A stretch of DNA of 64,000 nt from Pseudoalteromonas piscicida (GCF_002208135.1 NZ_CP021646.1:1533501-1597500); one strand, 5' to 3'; shown: positions 1 through 9,430, counted from the stretch's first letter. Numbers and translations: made by a program. The notes: a model not told the origin generated them from the sequence alone.

Positions 1-1
1 G

Positions 2-331
2 CCAATAGAAGCCTCTGTCATTCGCGACCGAAATGCGCTTTATCGCGTTAATTATGAGGGGTTAGTCGAGAATCCATATACCTTAAGTGTAATAAACAAA
101 ACACAGCATGATTTAACTTACACCGTGAGCTTAAAGGGACTACCAGATGCGAAACTAACAGCCCCAATCACTACGCATATCGCCGGCGGCGATATGGCAT
201 TAATCCCAGTAACGGTGACAGCTGATGGCTATGAGCTAAAAGGTAAGCGGACTCCAATCCAATTCACGATAGAATCGCAGCAAGACGCCAAGATTAGCAT
301 CACCAAGGACAGCTACTTCTATAAAAATTAG
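2..331 (+). CDS. ccoG: Cytochrome c oxidase accessory protein CcoG, C-terminal part (5' end outside window)
   Basis: The reading frame is open from base 2 and encodes the last ~109 residues of a protein ending in ISITKDSYFYKN. The stretch VIRDRNALYR, followed by a beta-rich domain (ENPYTLSVINKTQHD), is the recognisable C-terminal Ig-like FixG_C domain of CcoG/FixG. Members of this family are membrane ferredoxin-like proteins involved in copper delivery during cbb3 oxidase assembly. The 4Fe-4S and membrane regions lie upstream of the window, so the call rests on the tail domain only. A strong terminator follows directly. The GTG at 125 is internal to this frame and is not a start. Confidence 0.85.
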   Translation, partial: PIEASVIRDRNALYRVNYEGLVENPYTLSVINKTQHDLTYTVSLKGLPDAKLTAPITTHIAGGDMALIPVTVTADGYELKGKRTPIQFTIESQQDAKISITKDSYFYKN

Positions 332-350
332 TTTACACTCCTCCCGACTC

Positions 351-380
351 AAGGCGCTTGGATTATGAAGCGCCTTTTTT
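351..380 (+). terminator. Rho-independent terminator after ccoG
   Basis: A perfect 9-bp stem, AAGGCGCTT/AAGCGCCTT, with a 7-nt loop (gattatg) runs straight into a T tract. It lies 20 bases after the ccoG stop codon. Confidence 0.9.
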
Positions 381-484
381 GTGTGCATATATGCACAATC
401 TGACGCTAAATTTATGGCTTTCTCTCTGAACTTTTAGCATATAAGCTTACTCTTATTGAGAATGAGTTTTATTAGCTGAATATT

Positions 485-1060
485 ATGTTTAAAAATACAT
501 CACAAAACTATGGTTTGTTAGCCATCATCTTTCACTGGCTCAGTGCGCTCGTGGTATTTGGCATGTTTGGCCTTGGGTTGTACATGGTCGAACTCAGTTA
601 TTACGATCCTTTCTACCGTGACGGCTTACACATTCATAAAAGCATCGGGATACTGCTGGCAGCTTTGATAGTACTTAGGCTGATTTGGAAGTTCACTAAC
701 CCTAAAGTGAGACCCGAAAGCGAAGCAACTCCCATGGATAAATTGCAAAACATAATAGCGCATGTCGTTCACGTCGTTTTGTATCTTGGCTTGTTTGGGC
801 TGTTTGTCACAGGTTACTTAATCTCTACCTCGGATGGCAGAGCAATCGAGGTATTTAACTGGTTTTCTGTTCCAGGTCTCGGGGAGCTGTTTGAAGAACA
901 AAGCGATATTGCAGGCACTGTGCATTTATACATTGCATGGGGACTCATTGGATTAGTAGCGCTACACATTGTGGGAGCGCTAAAACACCACTTTATTAAT
1001 AAAGATCGTACCTTAGTTCGAATGCTCAAGGTACCAAACGCTACAAAAGTTGAGGATTAA
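485..1060 (+). CDS. Cytochrome b561 family membrane protein (YceJ-like)
   Basis: A 191-residue di-haem b-type cytochrome of the inner membrane, expected to pass electrons from the quinone pool. Four hydrophobic helices are visible. Histidines that could be haem ligands are H17 (IFHWLSAL), H49/H51 (LHIHKSIG), H147 and H161 (ALHIVGAL), the spacing expected of prokaryotic b561 proteins. The YceI gene starts 3 bases after its stop, so the two form an operon, matching the known yceJ-yceI pairing. The upstream region (380-484) contains no gene. The physiological electron acceptor cannot be told from sequence. Confidence 0.9.
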   Translation: MFKNTSQNYGLLAIIFHWLSALVVFGMFGLGLYMVELSYYDPFYRDGLHIHKSIGILLAALIVLRLIWKFTNPKVRPESEATPMDKLQNIIAHVVHVVLYLGLFGLFVTGYLISTSDGRAIEVFNWFSVPGLGELFEEQSDIAGTVHLYIAWGLIGLVALHIVGALKHHFINKDRTLVRMLKVPNATKVED

Positions 1061-1063
1061 AAC

Positions 1064-1636
1064 ATGAAAAAAACAATCATTGCATTAAGCATGGCGGCTA
1101 TGACCTTATCAGCCGGAGTAAATGCTGCGGATTATGTAATTGATACTAAGGGTGCACATGCCTTTGTAAACTTTAAAATTAAACATTTAGGATACAGCTG
1201 GTTGCATGGTCGATTTAATAGCTTTGAAGGCGACTTCAGCTATGATGCAAAAAATCCAAATACATCAAAAATCAATGTAGTGATCGATACTGCTTCTATT
1301 GACTCGAATCATGCAGAACGCGATAAACATTTGCGCGGTAACGACTTCTTAAACGTAAAAGCAAACCCTAAGGCGACTTTCAAGAGTGACTCGATTACTT
1401 TTAGCGATGATACAAATGCGAAGGTGAAAGGAAGTTTCACACTCAATGGGGTAACAAAGAATATCGAGTTTGATGTTCAAAAAGTGGGTGAGGGTAAAGA
1501 TCCATGGGGTGGATACCGAGTTGGCTTTGAAGGTGAAACCCAGTTAAAACTTGCTGATTATAATATCGACTATGATCTAGGCCCGGCATCAACGCATGTT
1601 ACTATTGGTTTGCACTTGGAAGGTATTCGTAAGTAA
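1064..1636 (+). CDS. YceI family periplasmic lipid-binding protein
   Basis: A 190-residue exported protein: an N-terminal signal peptide (basic KK, hydrophobic core, cleavage predicted after VNA near residue 21) followed by a YceI lipocalin-like beta barrel. Family hallmarks seen are the early YVIDTKGAHAFVNFKIKHLG strand, the DxNHxxRDKHLR motif (here SIDSNHAERDKHLRGNDF) and the VTKNIEFDV strand. Family members bind polyprenyl-type lipids in the periplasm, and this one is probably partnered with the b561 protein encoded just upstream. ATG follows that stop by 3 bases. Confidence 0.93.
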   Translation: MKKTIIALSMAAMTLSAGVNAADYVIDTKGAHAFVNFKIKHLGYSWLHGRFNSFEGDFSYDAKNPNTSKINVVIDTASIDSNHAERDKHLRGNDFLNVKANPKATFKSDSITFSDDTNAKVKGSFTLNGVTKNIEFDVQKVGEGKDPWGGYRVGFEGETQLKLADYNIDYDLGPASTHVTIGLHLEGIRK

Positions 1637-1644
1637 TTTCTACT

Positions 1645-1674
1645 AGCACCACGTGTTACTACACACGTGGTGCT
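1645..1674 (+). terminator. Stem-loop after the yceI-type gene
   Basis: An 11-bp perfect stem, AGCACCACGTG/CACGTGGTGCT, with an 8-nt loop lies 9 bases after the stop. It lacks a proper T run (gtgctttat follows), so it may be a weak terminator or a 3'-end-protecting hairpin. Confidence 0.6.
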
Positions 1675-1731
1675 GTGCTTTATATTCTAGATGGAGTCCA
1701 CTTTTTCAATCAAAAGATAAGTTTTAGAAAG

Positions 1732-2562
1732 TCAGTTTTGAAAAATACTGGCTAGCTGTGGTTGAAATTGTTCTGGTAACCAACGAGACATCGCGAGTCT
1801 GAACTGCTCGTTTTTATGTGCTTTTATTAACGCTTTGCTAATTGCAGCTATCTGTTCCTTACCAATCGCATTATTATTGCAGCCCGCATATCCAGGCGTT
1901 ATCTGCGAGGCGATACTCAATCTGACTTGTGTCAATTCATCTTGCTTATCTACATGTAATTTGTGGTAGTGGTGTTCACTCGGGTATCCAAGTATAACAT
2001 CGACTCTTTTTTTGAGTAGCATTATGGTTAAACTCTCTAACGTATCTCTTCCTGGTCTTACAAGCACTTGCTTGGTAGGCAAACTCGCCAATAACGCATC
2101 AATTTCATGACCAAACGACCGATTTGCCGCCACACCTACGGTTAGCCCATGCTCAGTTACGAGCTTTTCCAAATCAATTGCGCTGTTGGTAATGCCAAGC
2201 GACTGTGCGACATCTTTCCTTAGTGCGGCAGAGGTTGACAATCCAATGGTAGAATACTCATCACTAAAAGCGATATGTCTTTGGCGCTCGGGTGTTTTAT
2301 AGAGGGAGATCATACAATATTGGTTGTTGAAATTAGAGAGCTCATGTATCGCCCTAGAAGCGGGGAACACTTTATAATTAAAGGTGTAGTCAGGCATCTG
2401 TTGTTGAATGAGTTTTATCAATAACTCGTCACGTCCTTGTCCTTCCAAATTGTCAGAAAGGATATAATAAGGCGCGAAGTCTATCGCAATCCAAGTTATT
2501 TGCTTTGCAAATATAAAATTGGATTGAAAGGCAATGAAGAGGAGTAAGGTGATTTTGATCAA
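1732..2562 (-). CDS. Periplasmic amino-acid-type substrate-binding protein (SBP_bac_3-like)
   Basis: 276 residues with a signal peptide (cleavage likely after FIFA, residue ~19) and the fold pattern of family-3 extracellular solute-binding proteins: ITWIAIDFAPYYI at the start, a RAI..L.N...CMISLYKTPER segment, and a late TPGYAGCNNNAIG region. No permease or ATPase gene is adjacent, so this is an orphan binding protein. It resembles the stand-alone family of ~270-residue periplasmic proteins in marine gammaproteobacteria whose ligand is unknown. A sensory role is as likely as transport. It is convergent with the b561/YceI operon. Confidence 0.75.
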   Translation of the reverse strand: MIKITLLLFIAFQSNFIFAKQITWIAIDFAPYYILSDNLEGQGRDELLIKLIQQQMPDYTFNYKVFPASRAIHELSNFNNQYCMISLYKTPERQRHIAFSDEYSTIGLSTSAALRKDVAQSLGITNSAIDLEKLVTEHGLTVGVAANRSFGHEIDALLASLPTKQVLVRPGRDTLESLTIMLLKKRVDVILGYPSEHHYHKLHVDKQDELTQVRLSIASQITPGYAGCNNNAIGKEQIAAISKALIKAHKNEQFRLAMSRWLPEQFQPQLASIFQN

Positions 2563-2849
2563 ATTGGGTCACTCTTGCTGAACTTACAATAAGCTTAGCA
2601 TTGATTGCGATATTGGTGATTAAATTAATGTTTATTTAATTTGTCTTTAATGTTTACAGAGGTTGGCGTTATGCTAGCTTTAAAAGAGGTTTTAGTTTTG
2701 GGTAAAAGAGCGCTAATTAACGCCCGATGGAGCGATTGAACATTGAGTTTGAATGCAGTGTTTGATTCATCCAGACATAAGTATATAAGGCCGCATGGCA
2801 GGGAAAGTCATACAAGCCAATAACTATAAATTATTAATAAGGAAAACCA

Positions 2850-3437
2850 ATGGCTATATTAATCGTTACTGATATTTTCGGTCATACGGATCACATTGAC
2901 CGTTTTGCGAAATCGCTTGGAAGCAACGTGCAGGTGCTTTCACCATTTATAGAAGAACCAAACAGTGTCTCTGAGTCGGAGTGCTATGAGCTGTTTTTGG
3001 CACAATGTGGCCATCCCGTATATGCTAACAAAGTATCAGCAGCGGTTGCTGAACTCCAGCCAAAACTCATTATTGGGTTTAGTGCAGGCGGGGCAGCTGC
3101 ATGGGTTGCATTGTCCGAACAAGGTGCATCTAACTCCGTTGAGCAACTTATCGCATTTTATCCTAGTCAAATACGTAACCACCTAAATATTAAGCCCAGC
3201 TGCGATGTGTCTATCTTCTTTGCTCAAGTTGAATCTCATTTTGATGTTGAACCTGTCATTGAACATATAAAAGATAAAAAAGGGCTAGATTGTATCCGTA
3301 CGCGATATTTACACGGTTTTATGAACAAGCTTTCGGGTAACTTTGATGAGTACGCATACTCGCATTATCAGTATTTTTGCCAGCGAGAGGCACGTAACTA
3401 TATCGAGGTTGTGCAACGAGAGGCGGAGTTTTCATAA
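2850..3437 (+). CDS. Alpha/beta hydrolase, dienelactone-hydrolase-like
   Basis: 195 residues, probably cytoplasmic (no signal peptide). The nucleophile elbow G-F-S-A-G-G places the catalytic serine at S78, and the likely catalytic histidine is H155 (YLHGFMN). An acid in the FAQVESHFDVEP segment (E128 or D132) could complete the triad. The protein is shorter than typical dienelactone hydrolases (~230-250). RBS AAGGA lies upstream of the ATG. It is followed 69 bases later by an acetoacetate-decarboxylase-like gene and then a large FAD protein, all in one direction, suggesting a shared pathway. The substrate is unknown. The 287 bases upstream show no gene. Confidence 0.7.
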   Translation: MAILIVTDIFGHTDHIDRFAKSLGSNVQVLSPFIEEPNSVSESECYELFLAQCGHPVYANKVSAAVAELQPKLIIGFSAGGAAAWVALSEQGASNSVEQLIAFYPSQIRNHLNIKPSCDVSIFFAQVESHFDVEPVIEHIKDKKGLDCIRTRYLHGFMNKLSGNFDEYAYSHYQYFCQREARNYIEVVQREAEFS

Positions 3438-3506
3438 CAACATACGCAAAAGCGGCTTGAGCGAACTACACTAAACACTAGCTTATCATACTTTAAGGAG
3501 TGAAAG

Positions 3507-4484
3507 ATGTATCCCGAGTTGCCTGATTATCAACATTTTTATAGTAATCCGATCGCCAAACCTCCATGCAGAATGTTAAATGCACAAATGTATGGCTTTT
3601 TTGTCAAAGGAAAGAAATCAACAATCCAAACCTATGTTGATAAAACGCTTAATTCGGTTTCTAGTAGTGAATTTGTATTCAGGGCCTTAACGGATTGGTG
3701 CTTACTGACCTTTACAGATATTGAAAATATCGCATCAAAAGTGCCGCCATTTAGTAATTATGGATATATGCAAGAAACCGATGTCATTATCTGGTTGCCA
3801 ATTCTGCAAGTCAATCTCGAAACGTTAAAAGCTGAGCATCTGTATTGGTATCCTGCCTTTATCTCGGTCAACAACGTTAACGCGCTGATAAATGGTCGAG
3901 AAATATGGGGCTACAACAAATATTTATGTCGCTACGAAATGCCTGATAGCTTTGGCGAACGACTGAATTTTTCCCTCTCTCTGGAAACCTTTAAGGAGTT
4001 TGAGCCCAATGTCAAAATGGCATGGCATGAATTGTTATCCATTGAACCTGAGGATGACGGGGAGTCATGGTTAAAAGAAGTGTTGGAAGTGGGTGAAGAA
4101 ATTGCTGAGCTTTTCAAAGATTCAATGTCTGATTTAAACGTCGATAGCCAATTTCTTAAGCAGTTCTTATCGGGGTTTACCCACCCGCAAATGGATCAAA
4201 TACTATTTAAGCAGTTTCCAGATGGCCATGCCGAGAAGTCTGTATATTCGGCGGTGGTACATTCCCCTTCAGAGGTCAAGAAAATCCACAAAATTGGTTT
4301 TATCAAAGATGACTTAAGCCTGATTCTACAACGAATGGATGCGTTTCCACTCGATAAAATGTTTGGCATTCCATTAGGCAAAAGCGAGGTCAAACTCCCT
4401 TACTTTGTGAAAATGGACTTCGATCAGGCAGGAGTGGAAGAAATTGTTTCCAGTGCTCAGAGTATGGCTAATCTCCATCGTTAG
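3507..4484 (+). CDS. Acetoacetate decarboxylase family protein
   Basis: 325 residues, cytoplasmic. The central motif ING-REIWGYNKYL (residues 128-140) matches the acetoacetate decarboxylase active-site region, where a lysine forms a Schiff base with a beta-keto acid. Here K138 aligns with that lysine, while the second lysine of the classical K-K pair is Y139. R131 and E132 of the REIWG motif are kept. The protein is longer than the ~245-residue enzymes, with an added acidic helical segment around residues 180-225. RBS AAGGAG precedes the ATG. It sits between a hydrolase and an FAD-dependent desaturase-like gene. It may act on a larger beta-keto acid or be a cyclase/dehydratase-type family member. 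The chemistry is inferred. Confidence 0.75.
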   Translation: MYPELPDYQHFYSNPIAKPPCRMLNAQMYGFFVKGKKSTIQTYVDKTLNSVSSSEFVFRALTDWCLLTFTDIENIASKVPPFSNYGYMQETDVIIWLPILQVNLETLKAEHLYWYPAFISVNNVNALINGREIWGYNKYLCRYEMPDSFGERLNFSLSLETFKEFEPNVKMAWHELLSIEPEDDGESWLKEVLEVGEEIAELFKDSMSDLNVDSQFLKQFLSGFTHPQMDQILFKQFPDGHAEKSVYSAVVHSPSEVKKIHKIGFIKDDLSLILQRMDAFPLDKMFGIPLGKSEVKLPYFVKMDFDQAGVEEIVSSAQSMANLHR

Positions 4485-4596
4485 TGTATTTTTGGCATAA
4501 AAATCACGATTTTTACTAAAGCGATATTTGCATGTTTAGTTGTCTTCCTATGTGGCTTTAGATGTTGCTCGTCAACATGTTAGAAAAGGAAGATTT

Positions 4597-6837
4597 ATGA
4601 GTAAACAAAAAGTAGCAATACTTGGCGGCGGCGTTTCGGCGATGACAGCTGCGGTATACATGACTGAACAAGAAGATTGGCAAAAGCGCTATGATATTAC
4701 CGTTTATCAGCAAGGTTGGCGTTTGGGAGGCAAGGGGGCGAGTGGTCGTAATGCGCAATACGGTGAACGTATCGAGGAGCACGGCCTTCACGTATGGTTT
4801 GGTGCCTATGTCAATTCTTTTAGGGCGATAGAGACCGTTTATAATAAGCTTGAACGCTCAAGTGATATCCCCATTCACACTTGGCAACAGGCACTAAAGC
4901 CGCATAGTTTGGTCGTATTGCAAGAGTATATCGACCAGCAATGGCAAACTTGGTCGGTAGATTTCCCAGAGATCCCAGGCAATCCAGCAAATGGCACACT
5001 CGATTTGCATTTTTGGCAGATTTTAAAATTGCTTGCAGCTTGGCTACGCAAGTGGGTTGAGGATTTAGAGTGCGAGGTAGAGAAAACGCACAAATCCACA
5101 CAACTCAAAACTAAAAAAGAAAGAGATAAAACGCTGCTTGCTCACTTGGGGCAGGAAGTTAAAAGCTTTTTTGATAGTATCGAAGATAAAGCCAAGACCT
5201 TATTTGATGACGCTGAAAACCATGTCCAAGAGGTCGTATCCACACCAAAACTGTTAATAACGCAACTCAGTAATTTTTTAACGGTACGTGAAGCTGATCA
5301 TCGTTTAGAAAATAAGAAAGATCACTTAGTCGTTTGGTATATGGTTCGAAAAATTAGGCGCTGGTTGCAGTCCGAAGTAAACGACTTAATTGATGACAAC
5401 CCAGTCATTAGACGTCTGTATATATGCATAGATTTAGGCGTTGCGATGACCATAGGCATGCTGCGTGACAAGGTCTATTCACGTGGGTTTGGTTATCTTG
5501 ATCGATACGATTTTAAACAGTGGCTCAAGCGCAATGGCGCAAATGAATCGCTGTCTGTGGAGTCTGCGCCTGTTCGCGGCTTTTATGACCTCGTTTTTGG
5601 CTATGAGGATGGTGATTTTAAAAAGCCGAATGTTGAAGCAGGAGTTGCGGCTTTGGCTATGCTTCGGATTATGTTGTGTTATCGCGGTGGTGTGATGTGG
5701 AAAATGCAAGCGGGTATGGGAGATATTATTTTCTCTCCTATCTATGAGCTACTCAAGCACCGAGGCGTTAAGTTTGCGTTTTTTCATCAGGTTGAGTCGC
5801 TACACTGTGCACAAGATGACGACGGTCATCATGTTGATAGTATTCAACTAATTCAACAGGTCACGCTAAAAGAGGCGCAATGTTACGAGCCTCTGGAATT
5901 AGTAAAAGGTTTGCCATGTTGGCCAAGCTCGCCACTGTGGCAGCAAATTGACCCGCAGCAAGTGGAACTGCTTAAAAAGCATGACATTAATCTAGAGTCT
6001 TACTGGTCTAATTGGGAGGCGGTTTACCAACAAGCATTCGGACAGATGTTACCGAGAAAAACACTCAATAAAGGCGCTGATTTCGATTTAGTGATTTTTG
6101 GGATCTCAGTAGCGGGTCTTGAGCTACTATGCCAACAATTGCTGGCTGTGGATGGCAAGTTAAAACTGCAAGCTGAAAAGGTCAAAACCGTTGCGACTCA
6201 AGCCTTACAGTTGTGGCTCACGAAAACCAACAGTGAGCTGGGTTTTCACGACCCTTCAGGCAGTACTGAACGACCAATATTAAGCGCATTTTCTCAACCT
6301 TTTGACACTTGGGCTGCGATGTCTAATTTACTTGAGGTTGAAGATTGGCCAAATACACAGCCCAAGAACATCGCATATTTTTGCAGTGCTTTTACTTGCG
6401 CAGATTACCCACCTCCGAGCGATCATGAGTTTCCTGAACGAATGAAAGCTCAGGTAAAAGAAAACGCATTGCAAAAACTTAAATTGCAGATGCAGCCTCT
6501 GTGGCCAGAGGCTTATCATGACGATGACTTCGACTGGAACGTATTGTTTGATATCGCTGATAATGAAGGCGAAGTTAGGTTCAATACTCAGTATTGGAGG
6601 GTGAATGTCGACCCCAGTGAGCGGTATGTGTTAAGCGTTGTTGATAGCAGTCAATTTCGACTGCCGACTGACGGCAGCGCGTTCAATAACCTCTACATTA
6701 CCGGAGATTGGATTAAAACTGGTGTCAATGCAGGTTGTGTTGAAGCTGCTGTGATGGCTGGCATGCAAACAAGTAGAGCCATCACTGGATATCCTCAAAG
6801 CATTAGTGGAGAGTTGGGGTTTGAGCCGTTTAACTAG
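4597..6837 (+). CDS. Large FAD-dependent amine-oxidase/desaturase-like protein
   Basis: 746 residues when started at the ATG at 4597, which has a good upstream AGGAAG. An in-frame TTG at 4540 lacks support. The N-terminus carries the Rossmann dinucleotide motif VAILGGGVSAM (glycines at 10-12), then the GGKGASGRN and EEHGLHVWFGAY blocks typical of squalene/carotenoid-associated FAD desaturases. The C-terminus has the second FAD motif (LYITGDWIKTGVNAGCVEAAV). Between them is a long charged helical insertion (roughly residues 150-280) that is not usual. Expected role: oxidation or desaturation of a hydrophobic or polyunsaturated substrate. It ends the three-gene run with the hydrolase and decarboxylase-like genes. 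The exact substrate is unknown. Confidence 0.75.
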   Translation: MSKQKVAILGGGVSAMTAAVYMTEQEDWQKRYDITVYQQGWRLGGKGASGRNAQYGERIEEHGLHVWFGAYVNSFRAIETVYNKLERSSDIPIHTWQQALKPHSLVVLQEYIDQQWQTWSVDFPEIPGNPANGTLDLHFWQILKLLAAWLRKWVEDLECEVEKTHKSTQLKTKKERDKTLLAHLGQEVKSFFDSIEDKAKTLFDDAENHVQEVVSTPKLLITQLSNFLTVREADHRLENKKDHLVVWYMVRKIRRWLQSEVNDLIDDNPVIRRLYICIDLGVAMTIGMLRDKVYSRGFGYLDRYDFKQWLKRNGANESLSVESAPVRGFYDLVFGYEDGDFKKPNVEAGVAALAMLRIMLCYRGGVMWKMQAGMGDIIFSPIYELLKHRGVKFAFFHQVESLHCAQDDDGHHVDSIQLIQQVTLKEAQCYEPLELVKGLPCWPSSPLWQQIDPQQVELLKKHDINLESYWSNWEAVYQQAFGQMLPRKTLNKGADFDLVIFGISVAGLELLCQQLLAVDGKLKLQAEKVKTVATQALQLWLTKTNSELGFHDPSGSTERPILSAFSQPFDTWAAMSNLLEVEDWPNTQPKNIAYFCSAFTCADYPPPSDHEFPERMKAQVKENALQKLKLQMQPLWPEAYHDDDFDWNVLFDIADNEGEVRFNTQYWRVNVDPSERYVLSVVDSSQFRLPTDGSAFNNLYITGDWIKTGVNAGCVEAAVMAGMQTSRAITGYPQSISGELGFEPFN

Positions 6838-6931
6838 CCTGATTATCACTTCTTAGGCTTTAAATAAGCGCTTTATCTTTGAGCGTCAGCCTTACTGATT
6901 GAATAGCTTAACCACGTTTCAAGCCATACAA

Positions 6932-6955
6932 AATGTAGGGCTTGAATCCTACATT
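6932..6955. promoter_or_regulatory. Inverted repeat upstream of the TonB-dependent receptor gene
   Basis: AATGTAGG and CCTACATT are perfect 8-bp arms separated by 8 bases, followed three bases later by TATAAT (6958-6963). No convincing -35 box is spaced correctly, so it may be an operator, an mRNA hairpin, or the 3' hairpin of the upstream gene. The rest of 6838-7085 shows nothing coding. Confidence 0.3.
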
Positions 6956-7085
6956 AGTATAATTTGCATGTGTTGTGATCAATAACTTGAACCTTAAAAC
7001 GGTAATCAGGCTCATTTGTTTGGAGGTCTTTTTAATTCAGCTATACTGATAGTGTAATTGCATGATATAGCTCGGGATTCAAACT

Positions 7086-9326
7086 ATGCCACATCCAAAT
7101 GTGCTGTTAAATACGATAACACTGACATTACTCTCTGTAGTCTCGACGGAAACATCAGCACAAGTCGAAGAAGAAATCGAAGTCATTGAGGTATACGCTC
7201 AAAAAAGAAAGCAATCTATCAATGATGTTGCTATCGCTGTTAAACCTATATCCGGACAAGTCATCACTGACGCCGCACTGAAGGATACAACTGAACTGGG
7301 TAGTTTAGTTGCGAATGTAAAAATCAGTCAAAATGCAGCCGAGGGGACCCCTCCAGCAGTCAGCATCCGAGGTGTTGGGCTAGTTGATTACAATACGGCG
7401 AACACTTCTCCAGTTGGGGTGTATTTAGATGGTATATCAGTTGGATCGGCGAATAACCAAATTATCAATTTGTTTGATATTGAACAGGTTGAAGTATTGA
7501 AAGGTCCACAAGGTACACTTTTTGGTAGAAATACCACTGGGGGAGCAATTTTAGTGCGCACGGCGCGCCCAACAGATGGTGACTTTGCTTCCATCAGTGT
7601 GGGGGTTGGTTCTGATTCTTTAACAAGAGCACGGACAACGCTCAATTATAGTCTAGATCAAAATAGCGCGGTGCGACTTGCAGCTGGCCACAATCACTAT
7701 GAGTACACGACTTATAACCTCCAGCCAGACGCGCCTGAAGCATATATGGAACAAAATGATGTTCGATTAAGTTATTTTGGCGAGTTTGATAACTTCAGTG
7801 TTTTTGTGAAATTAGACTATGGTCATTGGAATGGACAGGTTCAGCCGGTAGGGAATATTGGATTATTCTCTAACCCTTTGGATGGTTCATTGTGTTCTCC
7901 AGCGCAAGCGGGTACAAGCAACTGCGTTGATGCACTTGGTTTTAATATTGGCAGTGACGATTTTTGGGCGGTGCGGGTCAATAATTATCAAAAACATCAT
8001 AGCATAGGCAAAGGCGTTACCACAGAAATTACCTATGCGTTGGATGAACAGTCTCAACTTATTTATCTTTCGGCTTTCAATCGCTTAGATAGGTCACATG
8101 GATTTAATTGTGACGGAAGTCCATTTTCATTATGTGAAGGTGAGCTAGGGCTTAAAAATGAAAAGCTAGTGAATGAGCTTAGGTTTGAACAAAGTCTAGA
8201 GGCTGGCTTTCTAACGATAGGCTTATTTCAGCTAGAAGAGCGTATTTATCAAGATAATTTCAATGATTTACTACGCGATTTTAGGGGAACTCCTAATGGT
8301 GCCAGTGCGGCGACCTTTTTCTACGACAATGATATCAAAGTAAAGTCGCAAGCCTTTTTTGGTCAATATGAATATGAAGTTAGCGAGCATACAGATGTAC
8401 TTGTGGGAGTAAGATACAGCGATGAAGAGGTGAATTATGACTCTTTCTCCTATCTAAATGTGCCGTTTGGCGATAATCTCGCTGGCATTTTAGTTCCTGC
8501 CTACGACATTGAGGGAAAAGAGTCCGATAGTAATTTGTCTGGAAAATTATCGGTTATCCATAAAATTGAACCGGATAAAAGTGTTTATTATAGCTTATCT
8601 AATGGTGTAAAAAGCGGCGGCTATAATGGTGGGTTCCTTATTTCAAAGGATGCGGCGATACAGGCGAGTTATGGCCCCGAAGAACTAATCGCTCATGAAG
8701 TAGGAGGCAAACTGTTATTTAATGATCTTAAACTTCGTACAAATTTTGCAGCTTTTTACTATGATTATAAAGATCAACAGGTATTTATGAATCAGGCCTC
8801 TGAGGTACCTGGCGCACCACCTTTTCAATTACTTGAGAACGTAGGTAAGTCAAAAATCTATGGCGCTGAGATAGAAAACACTTGGTATCTATCGGAACAA
8901 ACTCAGATAGGGTTGGACATAGGTTATATACCAGAAGCTAATTTTGAGGAGTTTATCGATCCAGTTGGCGTTGTATTGACCGACAACCGCTTACCATTTA
9001 CATCTGAATGGAATATATCTGGGCATATAAATTATGCATTTAATTGGGATGAAGTTAGTATAAAAAGTAAAATAGCATTTGATTATCAAAGCGAATATTA
9101 CTTTGACCAAAACGAATCGCCCTATGCGAAGCAACCCAGTTATATGCTTTGGAGTGCCAATCTACAGGTGGAGTATAGAGATTGGAAGCTAGGAATTTGG
9201 GGTAAAAACCTTTTAGACAAAGAGTATAGCCATCTTAAATTTGACCTAAGTAGCTTTTTGGGAATGTTGGAAGACTTTAAAGGTGAGGGAAGAAGGATAG
9301 GCATGGATGTAACATATCGTTTTTGA
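7086..9326 (+). CDS. TonB-dependent outer-membrane receptor
   Basis: 746 residues: signal peptide, a TonB-box-like acidic segment (EEEIEVIEVYAQKRK), then the plug domain with hallmark motifs (SIRGVGL near residue 97, VGVYLDGISVG, IEQVEVLKGPQGTLFGRNTTGGAI) and a long beta-barrel ending in an aromatic residue (MDVTYRF), as outer-membrane barrels do. It belongs to the broad iron/siderophore/cobalamin/carbohydrate receptor superfamily. The substrate is not evident and no ABC transporter or enzyme genes are adjacent. A hybrid sensor kinase follows 104 bases downstream on the same strand. Confidence 0.93.
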   Translation: MPHPNVLLNTITLTLLSVVSTETSAQVEEEIEVIEVYAQKRKQSINDVAIAVKPISGQVITDAALKDTTELGSLVANVKISQNAAEGTPPAVSIRGVGLVDYNTANTSPVGVYLDGISVGSANNQIINLFDIEQVEVLKGPQGTLFGRNTTGGAILVRTARPTDGDFASISVGVGSDSLTRARTTLNYSLDQNSAVRLAAGHNHYEYTTYNLQPDAPEAYMEQNDVRLSYFGEFDNFSVFVKLDYGHWNGQVQPVGNIGLFSNPLDGSLCSPAQAGTSNCVDALGFNIGSDDFWAVRVNNYQKHHSIGKGVTTEITYALDEQSQLIYLSAFNRLDRSHGFNCDGSPFSLCEGELGLKNEKLVNELRFEQSLEAGFLTIGLFQLEERIYQDNFNDLLRDFRGTPNGASAATFFYDNDIKVKSQAFFGQYEYEVSEHTDVLVGVRYSDEEVNYDSFSYLNVPFGDNLAGILVPAYDIEGKESDSNLSGKLSVIHKIEPDKSVYYSLSNGVKSGGYNGGFLISKDAAIQASYGPEELIAHEVGGKLLFNDLKLRTNFAAFYYDYKDQQVFMNQASEVPGAPPFQLLENVGKSKIYGAEIENTWYLSEQTQIGLDIGYIPEANFEEFIDPVGVVLTDNRLPFTSEWNISGHINYAFNWDEVSIKSKIAFDYQSEYYFDQNESPYAKQPSYMLWSANLQVEYRDWKLGIWGKNLLDKEYSHLKFDLSSFLGMLEDFKGEGRRIGMDVTYRF

Positions 9327-9430
9327 TTTTGTTTAGGCACAATACAGAGATAAGTCACCTGATTTGGGAGTAGAAAACTTGCAGATAAAATACCGAACCA
9401 CAGGTAACTTTGCTAAGGTAACTGGCTAGA

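Noticed and set aside
425-475. Possible Fur box upstream of the cytochrome b561 gene (tattgagaatgagttttatta)
   Set aside because: Only partly matches the GATAATGATAATCATTATC consensus; too weak to report.
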